A stretch of 64,000 nt of DNA. It comes from Adiantum capillus-veneris (Eukaryota; Streptophyta; Polypodiopsida; Polypodiales; Pteridaceae). Of the stretch, positions 43,290 through 55,559 are shown piece after piece. The first letter of the stretch is position 1, and each line of letters starts with the position of its first letter. A model generated the notes under the pieces. The model saw nothing but the letters and a program-made list of their open reading frames with translations, was not told where the DNA came from and did not search any database. The stretch covers positions 141,346,211 to 141,410,210 of the forward strand of contig CM043966.1 of the NCBI GenBank assembly GCA_014529385.2, in the 5' to 3' direction. Both the position numbers and the translations under genes were made by a program.

Positions 43290-44209
43290 AAGAATTGGAC
43301 ACAAGTTTACGTAAGAGTCATTGAAGATGTAAAAGTTGGAGGCAATGACTCCTTGACAGAGATTGAAAGAAAATGCTTTGAACAGACACTCTCCAAACAA
43401 GGAAAAGCTTTTGCATTTGAGCCGCATGAGATACAGTGTGTGGAACCAATGGTAATATTCACTGTACCTCATGTGCCTTGGAATCTACGACCAATTCCAG
43501 TGCCAAAAGCACTCTTGCCAAATCTTATAGATGGGGATTTTGGAACCTTCATATGCCCCCTACTCAAGCAGATGGTTCACTGTACCAAAGAAAAATGGAG
43601 CTCTACGCTTCATTCAAGACATGCAACCTGTCAACAAAGTCACAATCAAGAACATGGGTACACGGCCAATTGTAGATGAGTTTGCAGAAGCATTTGCAGG
43701 AAGGACAATATATTCTATTGGGGATTTATACTCAGGGAATGATCAGTTCCAACTAGCAATGGAAAGCAGGGACTTGACTACCATGAGAACACCCTTGGGT
43801 TTGGTAAGAATGTGCATTTTACCGCAGGGAACTCGGTTGCGCACATGATGAACGGTATGAACAAAGTCCTACGTGACTTCATACCTCAAATTACAATGCC
43901 TTTTCTTGATGATGTGCCAATCAAAGGATGTGACTTAGCTAAATAGACAAGAATCTGGATTCGAGGGGTGCCGTAAATATGTGGAAAACCACATCAATGA
44001 TTGTGATAGAATTTTAACAAGGCTAGAAGAAGTGAACCTTAGATTATATGGGCAAAATTCAGTGTTTGGGGTTGAAGAAATATTGATAATGGGACATCTT
44101 TATAATCCTCATGGCCGCCGACCTTGTCCAAACTAAAGTGGATGCAATACAGAGGATGAAGGAATTATGCATAATTATCACGGAGGTGAGAAGGTTTCTA
44201 GGTGCATGT
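43290..44209 (+). pseudogene. pol: Gypsy L reverse transcriptase, cut by copia M
   Basis: Open 43353-43679 and 43531-43848: EIQCVEPMVIFTVPHVPW, YAPYSSRWFTVPKKNGALRF, QDMQPVNKVTIKN, DLYSGNDQFQLAMESRDLTT, then frameshifted NSVAHMMNGMNKVL and the active site PFLDDVPIKG (LDD). The frame reaches TEVRRFLGA at 44209, where the copia LTR begins after CATGT. It continues on the minus strand at 625-1. 42620-43290 between protease and RT is decayed linker. Confidence 0.8.
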
Positions 44210-44490
44210 TGTTGGGTTTCCAAGCCCTCATGGATTTTCATGTCTAATCCGTGGGAACAACTTTTGGAATCCATGCAATTATGCTGCAGTTATTTGGAGT
44301 TTGCATGGGAAAGCTCGAATTTAATATATATATGTAATCAAAGGTTAATCAATAGCAGCGTATTTTTTTTGTCTTCTCAACGTGCCAAATTCTCTCTCTC
44401 TTCTCTCTGCTCTCTTCCTCATCTGTTGCATCGAACCTCCTCGCCATGGCACTGTTCAGGCTGCATCCACCCTAGCTAACGTCCCCTACA
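44210..44490 (+). repeat. Copia element M/N, 5' LTR
   Basis: 281 bp, TGTTGGGTTTCC to CCCCTACA, preceded by CATGT (44205-44209) and followed by a primer site. It is the partner of the 3' LTR at 626-872; the shared target duplication and uninterrupted host frame show that both come from one insertion. Confidence 0.85.
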
Positions 44491-44917
44491 CATGGTATCA
44501 GAGCTTGGTGCTCTAGATGCTACAGGTGGGGGGAAGCATCGGCAGCGTAGGCACAAGCGTGGTGGATGAGCATATGGATACATTGTTGACACTTCCAGTA
44601 GCAGTCCTGACAGTTGTAGCAAATCCAAGAAAGGTTAGGTGTAGAAGGAAAGCAATGAGCTGCTCTGTCGATGAGCATCTCAAAACATTGCCATAGTTGT
44701 TGGAGCATTACTGTGCAGAGGCAGACAGCAAGGGTGGCCAAGCATCTCAAGATGCTGCCTCTCAAGACACTGTGGGCACGCAGGGGCCAGTTCGTAGGCA
44801 AACAGGCCGCCGAGGGAAGCTGCAGGCAATTTTGCACCTGAGCATATCAACACGAGGCAAACTACTGCAAATGACGGGGAGAACCGCTCGATTTTGGCTC
44901 GACACACAGACGAGGCT
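44491..44917 (+). mobile_element. Copia M/N primer site and leader
   Basis: The primer site TGGTATCAGAGC lies at 44493-44504, then leader sequence with no clear gag start. It is cut at 44917 (AGGCT) by the chromovirus LTR. The other end of this copia is at 873-1216. Confidence 0.75.
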
Positions 44918-46606
44918 TGTCATAAAATCTAATATCTAATATCTAACCAACCCAAATTATTTTCTCATATTAAATTGATCACTTAATGTGGGAGAATAAA
45001 CGGGAACAAGTGTTAAGATATAGACATGTGCTTATAGATCTATCTCAACACGGGGCCAATGGTAAAGGGGCCCAAATGAGATATGGTCTATTAAAGAGCA
45101 AGGCTAACAAATGGAGCATAATACCTTAGGGTTAGCTTCATTGAAGACCTCCAATAATGTGTGTAAAAGGCCTTTGACCTTAGGTAAGCTAGGGCTGAGC
45201 TTGAGGCGCAGGAACCCGACCCAGCTCGAGGTGCTTGTCATGCTTGATGACTAAGGTGCTTGAGGTGCTTGAGATGCTTGAGGTGCTTAATTATTGAGAT
45301 GCTTGAGGTGCTTGACATACTTGAGATGCTAGGGTTGCACTTGAGGTGAGAACCCACCCCAAGCTTAAAGTGCTTATGAGCCAAGCTTGTGGTGGGAACT
45401 GGGCCTATGCATGAGGGGTTGAGGTGTCAAAAAGTCAAAGATTCAATCCCTACAAGGAGGGGGCAAGCCCTACATGAGGGGGGATGAGAGAGAACACCCA
45501 CACACTCACACAAGGCATGCATGGTACAAAGAAAGCAAAAGGGACACTTGTCAAGTTCCTCCTCATGTTGCCCTCATGGTGTGCCTGAAGCCTATTGGTT
45601 GGCCACCCAAGGGGTCCAATAATAATTTAGCAGATTTAATTAATTGATTTAGCATTTATCTAGCCCTCTCTCTCAAAGGGGAAAGGGGGACACTTGTCTC
45701 AAGGCTACCCTTGCTGCTTGTAATGCCTCCTACTTGTGATTGGCTAGGCCTGGAGGGGTCTAATGAGCTTCAAGCATGAGCTACAAGGGGGGGTCGACCC
45801 AAGAAAGCTAGGGGGTTGCTTAGGTGGTATACTCAGCCACACACACTCACAAACACTCTCATTGTGTGCTATGCAAACTGCAAGAGCTTCCTCTCCTTCT
45901 CCAAGCAAGTAGAGGTTGAGAGCCTACACCAACACTCTTGGATATGGAGTGCAAATCCAACCAAGATCCATGCTTCAATGCTTAATCTTTCCATATCCTT
46001 CTTCTTTATTACTATGCTATTATGTACGCTAGCAACAAGAGTTATGATAAGTGAGGAACTAATTCTTTCTCCTACGAAATGTTTCTTCTTCCTCTTCCCT
46101 ACCCTCATTCCCTGCTAGCTCTCTCCACCTTCGAAGGTGTTTGAGGTCTTGGGACTGAGGCTTGGGATAGTTAAAGATTTCTTCAAGTTTATGTTATGTT
46201 TGTGATGCATGAAGCTTTCCATCTTCATTGCATCACCTAGGTCACAAGGAACACAAAGATTGTATTGTAACAAGTCTCTCTTAATGGGAGAAATCATAAT
46301 ACAAATGCCTATTGGAGGGGGGACCAGCTCCACATAAATCCGGTCCTCAACTGTTGTCATGTTCTCTAAATTCTCTCTCTTGATCATATAATAAATTACT
46401 TAAGGCCTTCAGGTTGAAATATTCCGACAATCGAGGAGATGAGGATATTCTCTGTGAAAAAGTATTGTTCATGACAAGTTAACTAATTACTATGATTATG
46501 TTGCTATCTTCAATTATGTTCACCCGCTATGCTCACAAAGTCATTTCTCAAAAGTATTCTCATTAATTTCCGCTACTCTCAAATTAAATAGTCCAATTTC
46601 ATTACA
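44918..46606 (+). repeat. Chromovirus D 5' LTR
   Basis: 1689 bp, TGTCATAAAATC to TCATTACA; the partner of 9209-10821 in opposite orientation. Contains the GAGGTGCTT array (45218-45345). It lies in copia M, next to AGGCT. Confidence 0.88.
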
Positions 46607-46802
46607 TTGGTATTAGAGCATTTGGTTTCTGTTTTCTTGCTTAAGAAGAGAGGTCCTTAAGTATCCTATAAATGGTTGATGTTGTTAATTATATTAGGGT
46701 AAGTGGAACTGGGATCTATTATCGGTTTTGTTGAGCCCACTATGTGGGGGATGGTGCACACCTCAGGAGCTTTGGACTTAATAATGGAGTCTTTTCAGAC
46801 TT
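46607..46802 (+). mobile_element. Chromovirus D primer site and upstream leader, ends at inversion breakpoint
   Basis: The primer site TTGGTATTAGAGCA (46607-46620) is followed by leader matching C (9194-9014 minus). Homology stops at CAGACTT (46796-46802), exactly where D's remaining leader begins at 22260 on the other strand. Confidence 0.82.
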
Positions 46803-47765
46803 TGAGCTAATATACACCAATGCTAAAATTGGAAGGATCAACATGTATATGGAATTGCAATTTTGTGCTTTCAATATTGGGGCTGAAGTGAGAGCTTGTT
46901 TAAGCTTCATGAAGGATTCTTCATAGTCATCAGTCCATACAAAGAATGTAATCAAGCCATACATAGGTTTCGCTATTATAGCATACATGTAAATGAATCG
47001 TCTATAATATCCACAATGTCCCATGAAAGCTTGAACCCCTTTGACTGTTGTCAGTCTAAGCAATACAGCAATAACATGAATGTTATCCATATCGATCGCT
47101 ATGCCATTTTTAGACACTATATGTCCAAGAATTTTTCCTTGTCTGCCCATAAAGGTGCATTTATTAGGATTTAAGCAAATCTTATAAAGTCTACATTTTT
47201 CGAATACCTTTTTGAGATGTTCAAAATGGTTAGTTCGGATTGATGAATGTACACATGAATCATCCATATATACTTCCAAGAGATTCCTAAGATATTCTTT
47301 GAAAGCATGGCTCATCAATATTTGAAAGGTGGTATGAGAATTACTTAGCCCAAAAGGCATAACCCTATAGGCAAAAATACCCCATTCGATTGCAAATGCA
47401 GTTTTATGCTGATCTTTTGGGTCAACCAGAGGTTGATTGCACCCCAAAAAGCCGTCTAAAAAGCTGTAAGCTTCTTTTCCTACAACTTGTTCTAAAACAT
47501 GCTTGGTGATTGGAAGAGGGTAGTTATCTCTAAGGGTGGCTATATTCACTTTTTTAAGATTGACACATACTCTTAATTTTCCATTTTTCTTGGGTATCAC
47601 CACAATTGGAGACACCCAATTTGTGTGTTCAATTTTATAAATGAATTCGGATTCCTTGAGCTTTTCTATCTCTTCTTTGATATTTTTGGTAAATGTTTCA
47701 TTATAAGTATATGGTCGTTGTCTACTTGATTTTGCATCATCTCTCATAGATATGTATGCTAACAA
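46803..47765 (-). pseudogene. pol: Gypsy I/E reverse transcriptase and start of RNase H (half 'I')
   Basis: Minus frame: EEIEKLKESEFIYKIEHTNW, SPIVVIPKKNGKLRVCVNLKK, DGFLGCNQPLVDPKDQHKTAF, YRVMPFGLSNS, active site YMDD (LLEVYMDDSCVHS), LGHIVSKNGIAIDMD, FMGHCGYYRRFI. Near 46850 a frameshift leads to FHIHVDPSNFSIG, the first RNase H Asp. At 46803 the sequence changes to D leader. The RNase H continues at 22261 on the plus strand, sharing a 3-bp CAA overlap. Confidence 0.85.
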
Positions 47766-49571
47766 ATTTTTGGATCAACACCCTTGAGATCTTTATAAGA
47801 CCAAGCAAAGATATCTCGGTATTCTTTTAGTAAGCTTAGCAAAAGCTCTTCTTCTTTTCAGTCAAGTCATTTGCAATGTAGGCAGGTCTAGGCTCTTTTC
47901 CTGGTTCGGCTAAATCTTTTTGCTTTTCATTTTCAGGTCCTTCATATGACTCACCTTGCTTTCTTAGTTCCCTTACAGGTTGTTCTACTATGATCTTTCA
48001 GTCTTGGAGAGTATATTTCTTGTAATGGACGAAATACTCATTACATCTTTATTCTCTTCCTCGGTTGTTTCCATTTCAGTGGTATACACCTCCTTTAGAG
48101 TTTTCTTCAACTCTTGATATTTTTTATTTCGTTCCACTCGTGTCATGGATGATTCATCATCCTTGTGCTTAGGTTTGGATTGAGTTTCCTTTCTCATTTC
48201 CCTTAATGTTTTTGATGTTCCTTGTTTGTTGTCTGAAGGATATCTATACGTGATGTTATCTTTGACACAATCATGTGTATCTATCTGCATAAGAAACTGT
48301 GTCTTGCTAGAAATTGATGGCATAGGTCTAGATTTCAAGTTTTTGTTTCTCTTCTCCTTCTATATCATTTTTGTCTTCTTGGTTTTTGGTTTAGAAAGTC
48401 AAAAAACTTTTCCTCTCCCTTTTAAGAGTAGTTGGGCTCTCACGTGTTCTTTTTTTTATCCAAAATCATCGGATACAGTTGAATGTTCTGCAAACTCATC
48501 AGCAGCATCATAATAGAGGTCTAAAAAGACTTGTTGAGCTTTCAGTAAGTCCTTGGGTTCCTAAACTTCATCTTTAATGTGAAGGGTTGATATCATTTGT
48601 ATGGGAGTTATGTCATAACCATCCTCATTGCAAAATTGAGTAGGCATGGACGTATTCACACACAGAATCCATTGTTGCCAAAATTTGAGTCCATCCAAAT
48701 GGCTCAAACAAATGCTCCGGAAAGGGTTCAAGTATATATGCTTCATCTGTGTAATCCCTTTTTAAGATACATTCTTCTCATTTTAAACTCCCGTTTTTTG
48801 AGGCTCCACACATCCAAATAGGTATGTTTTTGTTTAACCAAGATGGAAGCTTTGATTCAGCTAAAGAGACTGAGTCAAATTCTTGAATAGGTGTTTTCAT
48901 TACATCTCTATAAGTGTGATCTTTCAAATTAACCCTTGTGATTGATCCCACTTGCTTCAAGTACAGATAATTGTTTCCCCAATCTTGAATGAGATGTACT
49001 TGTTGCATGAATGGCCTTCCCAAGATGATTTCATAATAAAGTTTCTTCCCAAAGTCCACTATTGCAAAAGTATGCTGATAGTCAATTCCACAAGAACTAA
49101 CTATCACTTTTGCAAGCAGTCCTAGCAGTTTTTCTATGTGTCCATCCGCTAATTGTAATTTCATTCGAGTTTTCTAATGGCCGATTTGCCCCATGATTCC
49201 CATACTTCTTTTGTGGCTATGGCTATGTTAGCCCCACTGTCTAGTATTGCCATGGTTTCTATATCATTATGTCTCATCGGAAGGGTTGTGTTTCCTTCTT
49301 TCCCCTCGTAGTAGTATTCTTTGACTTTGTTCATAGGGACGGATCTAATCTCCTTGTTATCCAATTCATGTTTCAATTTACCCAATTTTTTTGCAATTAG
49401 CCTTGTTGTCCTCACCTTGTCTAAAGTTTTTTGTAGGTCATTCCATAAATATGGTCTGATTTTTAACAATTCTCCCAAGGTAAGAGTACATTGAATGGGT
49501 GTTGACATGATTGAATGGATGTTTCCACCTCTAGGGTCTGTTCCACTCTTTTTACTTGAGTGGTTTTGCAA
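47766..49571 (-). pseudogene. Gypsy I/E protease and linker
   Basis: Protease in the 49571-49161 and 49164-48778 frames: MAILDSGANIAIATKEVWE (DSG intact), then KLQLADGHIEKLLGLLAKVI, ILGRPFMQQVHLIQDWG. The two frames are joined by a stop or frameshift near 49163. 48338-47988 is a Lys/Thr-rich linker in another frame; the region down to 47766 leads into RT (FAWSYKDLKGVDP). Confidence 0.78.
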
Positions 49572-52500
49572 ACTATGGACTCATCTTTGTTGTCTCTTAA
49601 GTAAGAGGGTAGTGTTTTTAGAGTCAATGGCTTAGACATTCCTGATGCTTCACAACCGCAATCTCCATACAAGGATTGTATACCAATCCTTATCAGGAGG
49701 TAAATTGTCTAACCAGACTTCCTATATAGGAGCTGATTTCAAAGTTATGCTCCTATCATTAATCTCTCTCACTTTTTTCCATAAATGTCTTGGCCAATCT
49801 TCCTCTACAAACAAAATTCCATCTAAAGCATCTTCATTGTCAGGCACTATGAGTTTTGGCTCTTTAGTTTCAAGGTGGAGGTTCTACCACCACTTTGGAT
49901 TTCTTTTTGTTGGTTTTTACCTCAAGCTCCTCAAGTTTTTTTGTACTCTCAATCTTGGGTTCTTGTTTTTCCAACATTTCTTGAGTATTTCTTACCAAAT
50001 TTTGATAAGCTTCAAGCTTAGCTGCTTCCATATCTGGAGAAGGATAGTTTTTTCATTTGTTTTTCATGTTTTGACTTGCTTCAAGTCCCACTTGGAAAGA
50101 TTCCAAGGCTACAATGATTGGCTCAAAAACATTGTCTACCAAAATTGATCCTCTAGATTTTATTGCGGTTTCCTTGATTTCACTCTTAGTTTCTTTCACT
50201 TTTTCTTTTCTTGGATTTTTTCTTAATTTTGTTCTTTTGTTTCCATTTTCTCATCTCATATCTTTGACATCTTCTTTTCTTGGTCTCTTAAGAGGAATTT
50301 TTAGTATTCTCTGATTCATAAGAGGAGTTATGTTTCTTTTTCTTAGCTTGGGATCTAATGATCACCTTGATTGGAACAATAGGTTCACTTTCAGAAGAGC
50401 TACTAGGTATTACTTGGACTACATCACCACTGCTTTTTCTTTGTTTAATGGATGTTTTGGACAGTCTTCAAGGAAGTGTCCACCCTTTTTGCAACATTGT
50501 GTACAAAAAGATTCAAGTGGCTTAATGTTCTTGTCAGGTTCTGGGCATTCATTTTTCCAATGATCATTTGCACCAGAATTATGATAGATTCTAGTCTTTG
50601 GTGTAATCATGGGTCTTACCACTGGAGTTCTAATACCTTAATTAGCTACAAAGTACATTAGTGTAAGCTTTGGTGTAGCATAAGTCATAGGTTCTTCCAT
50701 TGAAGGTGGATGTGAATTATACCACACTCCTTCTACCATTACGGTAGATGGACTAGGCTCAACATAAGGTGTAACACGCGCTAGTGCTTCTTCATCTATG
50801 AATCCTTTTAACTACATGTACTTTACAGGCACTGTAGTATGTCCAGGATATGGAGGTTGTTGACCCAACCCTGGTTGTGGTCTTTCCATACCCATCGGTG
50901 GTCTTTGTGTTAGGGCCATATTAGACTAATATCTATACATGGGTTGTCCTTATGGCCTCATAGGCACGTATTGAATATTTTTATCATACTTTGGTTGGTA
51001 ATAGCACTCATTGGTCTCATGGCTTGTCCATTTACCCTCAATAACACACCATTTTTTTGGCCTAATTGGTTGTCCCTGTTGAGGTATCCCTTGCCTGCGA
51101 CCTCTCATAGGAGCTTTCTGCATATTATTGTTCATTTTGTTCATTCTTTTGTGCATGTCTTCTATGGCTGTAAGTGGTGTTGTAGCAGCCGTCCCCACTT
51201 GTGTTGGTTTTGTGGATGTTGTTTTCTCACTCTAGTATCCTTAGGAACATCTTCTTCATTGAAAATATCACAATTGTCTCCCAAGTCAATAGCATTTGAT
51301 ACACACTCTTCTAGGGTCGTATGCTTCTTGCTATATAGTATAGCATGAAGTTCTTTATTTAGCAATCCTTCTAGAAACAATGACACTAATATTTCTTCTG
51401 TTGGTATTTCTAGTTATCGGCATCTTGAAATGTATTGCTTCATCCTAGCTGCACAATCGCTAATAGACGCACCTTGTTTCTGTTCAAAGCTATAGATTTG
51501 AGCTACTGTATTATGTTTGATCTCAGTTTTGAAACATGCAGCTACAAATCACTGAGCTAATGTATTTAAATCCATGATTGACCTTGGCAAAATGTTTTGG
51601 AACCATGTCAAATCTTTTCCTTATAATGTAATTCCAAATCCCTCGAATTGAGTGTGGAAATTAAATATGCGTTCTTTTGCTCTTAGCACTTGCTTGAAAC
51701 TAGTTAATTGGTCATATGGATCCCCATATCCACTATATTTTTTGATCCATTTTTAAAAATCAATTGGTCCGGCACGTCTTTTTGGTTCAACTCCAACTCT
51801 TATGGATGTTGGTCCTGTCTCAAGTCCTTAATCAAACCAATCTGTTGGAAATAGTGACCCATGTAGCCTTGCACTGGCTCTAATGTCACTCAATTTTCTT
51901 CATGATGAGGTAGATTCGGGTTTTTTAACATTGCTCTCGGGAGTTCCTCTCTTGGAATATGATCAGGTCCTTGCCCCAATATCCAATCTCTTATAGAGTA
52001 CCCTTGGTATCTCTATGTTCTACCTCTTTACGACTCATCATAACAAAGCTATTGTTATAGCAATCCCTAAATAGGTAAGATCTTAGATTTGTTGAACCCT
52101 TGTCTTTGATTTTGAAGATATAAATGATCTTCATGGGTGTTAACTGCCTTGGCTTGGCATGAGAGATCCATAAAAGATCCTTGACATTCCTATCCTCCCA
52201 ACAATAGACTCCAATCCTAGGATTATTAGTACTAAGCCGTTTCAAAGGTTTCAAATCAACTTGATCGTATCCCTTAAATTCTAAAGTTGGTGGACCTTCT
52301 TTTGCTGCCATATTCACAACTATTGTATTCACTTATAATCCCCATTTGTCTATCACATCAGGATTTTCAACTTTTACATACTGAGTCCCATTTTTATCCA
52401 TATATATTTTTCATTGTTTGTTTGCTCTGGTTTCCTCTTCAAACTCTATGTCATGGTCATCAATGTGAATGGCATACTCTTCATCAGGATCCAGGTAAAC

Positions 52501-52746
52501 CTGAGCTCCATGGACATTAGTCTTATAAAAGGTGAGTATGTGCTTATATCGCACTGTTGTTCCGGCTCTTGACTGAGTTGAATAGGAAGACATTTCAGAT
52601 GTCGAGTCGGAATAAATGTATGGGACTCCTTCAAAGATAGTGCCCAATTGATCACCTGGATTCACACTCTCTTTGGTGGATACCCTACTAGTGGTCTCTC
52701 CAAATATGCCTTGATTTGCTAGTGTACTTCCAGATCTAAGGTTCAT
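49572..52746 (-). pseudogene. gag: Gypsy I/E gag
   Basis: Start ATG 52746 (MNLRSGSTLANQG, a usual gypsy gag opening). A frame with stops continues through EGPPTLEFKGYDQVDLKPL and YCWEDRNVKDLLWISHAKP (52332-51991). The gag core is visible around 51700-51200 (GKDLTWFQNILP, EQKQGASISDCAARMKQY, LFLEGLLNKELHAIL), then a zinc-knuckle region near 50500 (CTQCCKKGGHFLEDC). Many stops. It would form the particle; it is dead here. Confidence 0.75.
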
Positions 52747-54692
52747 ATAGACTTGTTAAGCCTTGGAGAGAGTACTTACCGACGGATTGAATTGTTATCC
52801 ATTTTTTCACTTGACTTGAATTCAACTCCTATCGAGCTCCCAATTCTTTTCCTGCAACCTGGTTCTTGTATCAGTTTTAACCAAGTTAGTTGTTTTCTCT
52901 CAAAGACTGTATAATTTTTGCTAACTATTATGATTGGTATGTGTATATCACTTCAATCTAAGCTAAGTGAGTCAGCAAATGAGACTTCCAGATTCTACCC
53001 TTGCAAAGAGCTAAAGGACTAATCTACAGCCTCAAAAATGAGTTAACATGTACTAACTTGGATCCGATGGAACCCAAATTTGACCAATGACCTTGTATTA
53101 TATTGTTATGTTCTAACATTGTATAAGCTCAAAAGTCCAAAATCTTGTCTCTGGGACAGAAAAATAAATAATCTAATTATTTAATTTTCTCAATTTTTCG
53201 AATTGTTTTGCCATCTTGTTGTAGTCTATGGACAAGTGTCACTGAATTTGAACAAGATTTTCCCAAGTTATCAATTGTTTAGTGTCTGTAAACTCAATTT
53301 TTGAGAATTTGACTTAACTCTCACTTTTGTGATTCAAATTTCACCAAATTTGATATGAGTATTCTACTTCATATGCTTGACCTTGTGGTATACTCAGTTG
53401 TGCAAAAGTTATGAATTTTTGAAGTAGATGTAAATAATAGCGATTATTTACTTCTGGGATTTTTTAGCAATTTTTTCCCGAAATATTGATAAAAACAAGT
53501 AAAGCAACTCAACTTAAACTCCCTAGCCAAATTTCACCAAGTTTGGATAACCCTGCTCAACTTTGTCAATAGTTTTTTGTCTGCAAACTGACTTTACAAA
53601 ATTGGCCACAATTTTTACCTTATAGATTCAAATCTTACCAAATTTGATGTGAGTGCTCAATACAACATGATAGAACTCGTGGTATGCTTGGTTGGCCAAA
53701 AAAGTTTAAACATTGAACAAAAATAAATAATCATGATTATTTACATCTAGTAAATTTTAGCATATTTTTTATCATTTAAGCATACATACATGTTAAACAC
53801 TTTAAACTAAGCCTCTAAGTCAAGTTTCACTAAATTTGAGCAAGATTTATCAAGTCAAACTCAATTTCTCAACAATCAATATAGATTTCAGTTTTTATGA
53901 AGTTTTATGTATGTTTTGTGATCTAAATTCTATGAGCCTTCACAAAAGATGTTTCTAATCATGCATAGAGTCTTTGGTATCAACCTTGGTCAATTTTGAG
54001 CTAAAAGTAAATAATCACAATTATTTACTTTTGGCCTAAAATGAACACTTTTTACAATTTGCTCAATGATCAGTCTTTTTGTGACATGTTTAAAGCCTCT
54101 GAGTCAAGTCAAACTTAATTTGGCATAAATTATCAAGAAAATATGAATAATCTGAGTTTTTGCAAACTCTTGAAAATTTACCTCAAATACATCCTTAAGC
54201 TTACCCACTAGTTCATACAACTTTTATGAGCATAATCTCCAGCCGGATTCAGTGGTTAGTCTTTTGATGCTATTTCAAGTCATAGACCTGAAATTTTGCA
54301 ACTTCACATAAACAACTCACAATGGATTTTTTTGGAGTGAGCAATGATTTGAGATCCCACCTTGGATTCTACTTACCCTACTCCTAGGTTCTACTGCAAT
54401 TGGGTTGTGAAAAGTGTCCACAGACCCTTGTTTTCTTGTTTTTTATGGTTTCTTGAGCATTGATCTTAAAACTTGTCTTGTCCATCAATCATTCTCAAAA
54501 TCCTAACCTAATCCTACAATCCTACATGGTACTTAGTAGGTACAATCTACTTCCAAGCTACCTCTACACAGCAAACGAAAACACTCTTAATCTATGCGCT
54601 CTTAAAGAGAAAATTTAACTCTAGGTGATCCTAGACGAAGTTAAAGGACAACTACACTAGACGCTCTTGTTTTTCCTAGTTTAGGTCTATTC
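52747..54692 (-). mobile_element. Gypsy I/E long untranslated leader
   Basis: About 1.95 kb between primer site and gag start. AT-rich, with several loosely repeated blocks (for example AATAATC...ATTATTTAC motifs near 53170, 53440, 53740 and 54010). No ORF or domain recognised. Confidence 0.6.
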
Positions 54693-54711
54693 ATCCCCGG
54701 CAACGGCGCCA
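54693..54711 (-). other. Primer binding site of gypsy I/E
   Basis: Minus-strand TGGCGCCGTTGCCGGGGAT, two bases inside the LTR end (54714). This is the classical site seen in Athila/Tat-type plant gypsy elements, usually attributed to tRNA-Asp. Confidence 0.88.
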
Positions 54712-54713
54712 AA

Positions 54714-55530
54714 TGTGGATGGGTTTCCTAACCTCACTCTTATCTTATTGTTGTAGACATAGCGAGAACCATAAACATAATTGTCAATCCATGGGACGAA
54801 GCTGACTCAATTAGTGCATAGAGGCTACAAGAGGGTGTCAATCTCTTGGAAAACAATAGACAATTTGCATCTAACACAAGATACACTCAAATGACCTTAG
54901 TCATCAAAAGCTCGTCTCACTAATCGACAAACAAACCATGATCGTTACAGCATCAAATGACATCCAAATGTTATGAAACTTCTAGGACAAGTATATAAGA
55001 CCTAAGCACACATGCTTATGGTCTCAAATCTCACTTTTGTGAAGTGCAAAAAACAGGATTATTAACAGCAGTGAGTTTTTGACCTAGTCGTTTTTTACCC
55101 CGAATGCATCTAAATGCTTAGCAATGATGTCCCAATATCCCGCCTATGTTTACTTTGTTATATTCTAGCTTAAATTCCTATGTATGATGAGATTAGGCTG
55201 CAGGTTGGCGATGCCAAAAGCTACAATTTACCATGATATGTTTACGTCAATGCGTAGAGCTCTTACCTGTGGTTGCAATATGCAACAAACAGCACTGCAA
55301 TGTGACAATCAACAAGGAATATGGAAGCATGAGAAGGAGAGAAGTGAGTGTTGTTAGCTCACATTGTGTATTTATTATCCAAAAACTTAATAATGACTTT
55401 ACAATATTGGCTTTTATAACTTAGCCAAGGAAATCATATGGGAGCTCTAACTAAGGATAAATTAATACAATCTGGAAGCTCATAGCTCCGGCTCATAGAT
55501 TACAATATCCACTTGGCAAATAGGAGTTAC
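54714..55530 (-). repeat. Gypsy I/E 5' LTR, outer end approximate
   Basis: The inner end CATCCACA is fixed by the primer site. A TATA box (TTATAAAAG on the minus strand) lies at 55411-55420. The outer end is where gypsy J RT sequence resumes, between about 55530 and 55580; TGTAACTCC at about 55531 is one candidate start. No second copy is in the window to define it. Confidence 0.65.
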
Positions 55531-55559
55531 AATATTCCCGTTTATCAAAATAATAAGTG

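Noticed and set aside
9209-46606. Recombination between the inverted chromovirus LTRs (9209-10821 and 44918-46606) as cause of the inversion
   Set aside because: It would restore copia M/N but leave D's leader and gypsy I/E split. Breakpoints at 22261 and 46802 restore all three and fall outside the LTRs.
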